A stretch of DNA of 64,000 bases, from the NCBI RefSeq assembly GCF_000717995.1, contig NZ_JODM01000016.1:61045-125044 (forward strand). Reading direction: 5' to 3'. Under the pieces are notes generated by a model. That model saw only the letters and a list, made by a program, of their open reading frames with translations, ran no database searches and had not been told where the DNA came from. This DNA is from Streptomyces violaceorubidus. GTDB taxonomy: Bacteria > Actinomycetota > Actinomycetes > Streptomycetales > Streptomycetaceae. Both the position numbers and the translations under genes were made by a program. Below are positions 63,690 through 64,000 of the stretch, piece after piece. Numbering within the stretch: position 1 is the first letter of the stretch; every line of letters begins with the position of its first letter.

Positions 63690-64000
63690 CTACTTGTCCT
63701 GGACCGGCGGGCAGGTGCCGGTGTCCTCGCCGATCGAGTTGATCTCGGCGTTCGACCTCGGGTCACCCGCGTAGTCCACCTGGTCCGTGCACTTCTCCCC
63801 GTCCTGCTTCGGGGTGCCGGACGGCGTGCCGCCCGACCGGACCGGCGGGCAGGTGCCGGTGTCCTCGCCGATCGAGTTGATCTCGGCGTTCGACCTCGGG
63901 TCGCCCGCGTAGTCCACCTGGTCCGTGCACTTCTCCCCCGTGCCCCGGTCCGGCCGCGTGCCGCCGTCGGCGGGGGTGGCGCTGGGAGTGGCGGTGGGGG
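63690..64000 (-). CDS. Repeat protein with duplicated Cys-containing module, N-terminus beyond right edge
   Basis: The frame is open to the window edge (at least 102 residues). A Thr/Pro/Ala-rich linker leads into two copies of a 33-residue module (GEKCTDQVDYAGDPRSNAEI and the rest, ending GTCPPV), each with two cysteines, then QDK and the stop. The DNA of the modules is nearly identical over 100 bases. The linker suggests an extracellular or cell-wall-facing domain. The function and the N-terminal domain are unseen. Confidence 0.75.
   Translation of the reverse strand, partial: PTATPSATPADGGTRPDRGTGEKCTDQVDYAGDPRSNAEINSIGEDTGTCPPVRSGGTPSGTPKQDGEKCTDQVDYAGDPRSNAEINSIGEDTGTCPPVQDK
63701..63938. 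repeat. Two 100-bp direct repeats, offset 138 bp
   Basis: 63701-63800 and 63839-63938 are identical except for about one base (GTCA versus GTCG). The offset of 46 codons keeps the frame. They encode the duplicated module of the repeat protein. Near-identity at the DNA level points to recent duplication or gene conversion. Confidence 0.9.

Overview
This window looks like a stretch of Streptomyces chromosome core. It is very GC-rich, with many GTG and TTG starts. It carries families typical of that genus: DUF3027, DUF2771, DUF2530, DUF397, futalosine menaquinone genes, a CIRCE-controlled groEL and mycothiol-type DinB proteins. From memory, the order serC ... mqnB-mqnD-cold shock ... murQ ... 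groEL-cold shock-sulfur carrier-threonine synthase-gpgS-otsA matches the S. coelicolor core. I could not check this against a database.

Layout. 1-5 kb: a Ser/Thr kinase cut by the left edge, an EamA exporter, a Nudix hydrolase, a DinB protein, and a methyltransferase divergent from a GntR/UTRA regulator. The regulator's likely operators are two palindromes, at 4332 and 5256. 5.3-9 kb: two small proteins downstream of the second operator, one of them broken, then a GlcD/Fe-S oxidoreductase fusion with a one-base frameshift. 8.8-19 kb: serC with a strong terminator, a PD-(D/E)XK protein, a secreted protein, an SGNH hydrolase, an aldo/keto reductase behind a MerR-type promoter, thpR with a 28-residue peptide, an Uma2 nuclease, a MarR/MFS pair, an RHH protein and an AzgA purine permease. 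19-31 kb: DUF2530, a CtpE-like P-type ATPase, a secreted beta-rich protein, a giant GHKL (sacsin-like) ATPase with DUF3027, then an MFS-DUF2771-mqnB-mqnD operon and a cold-shock protein with a C-terminal extension.

31.8-33.9 kb is a small, more AT-rich island: a large serine recombinase plus the tail of an anti-sigma-type HATPase. 34-49 kb returns to core. It holds a HAD phosphatase, a 16-bp minisatellite, a HAAS-type membrane protein, an XPB-type helicase pair with two tiny secreted peptides between them, helD, cutC, MDMPI/TetR/HD genes and a DinB-GNAT fusion. 49-57 kb: an RpiR regulator with murQ, a TetR, an XRE/DUF397 pair, a carboxylesterase and an old yellow enzyme. 57-64 kb: groEL with CIRCE, a CspA-like gene, a SAM-riboswitch-controlled threonine-synthase-like gene coupled to a sulfur carrier, gpgS, otsA, and a repeat protein cut by the right edge.

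The most interesting unit is 59356-61083. A SAM (S-box) riboswitch sits just before a zinc-ribbon threonine synthase homologue that overlaps a CysO-like sulfur carrier gene. This suggests the enzyme makes a sulfur amino acid (homocysteine from O-phosphohomoserine) rather than threonine.
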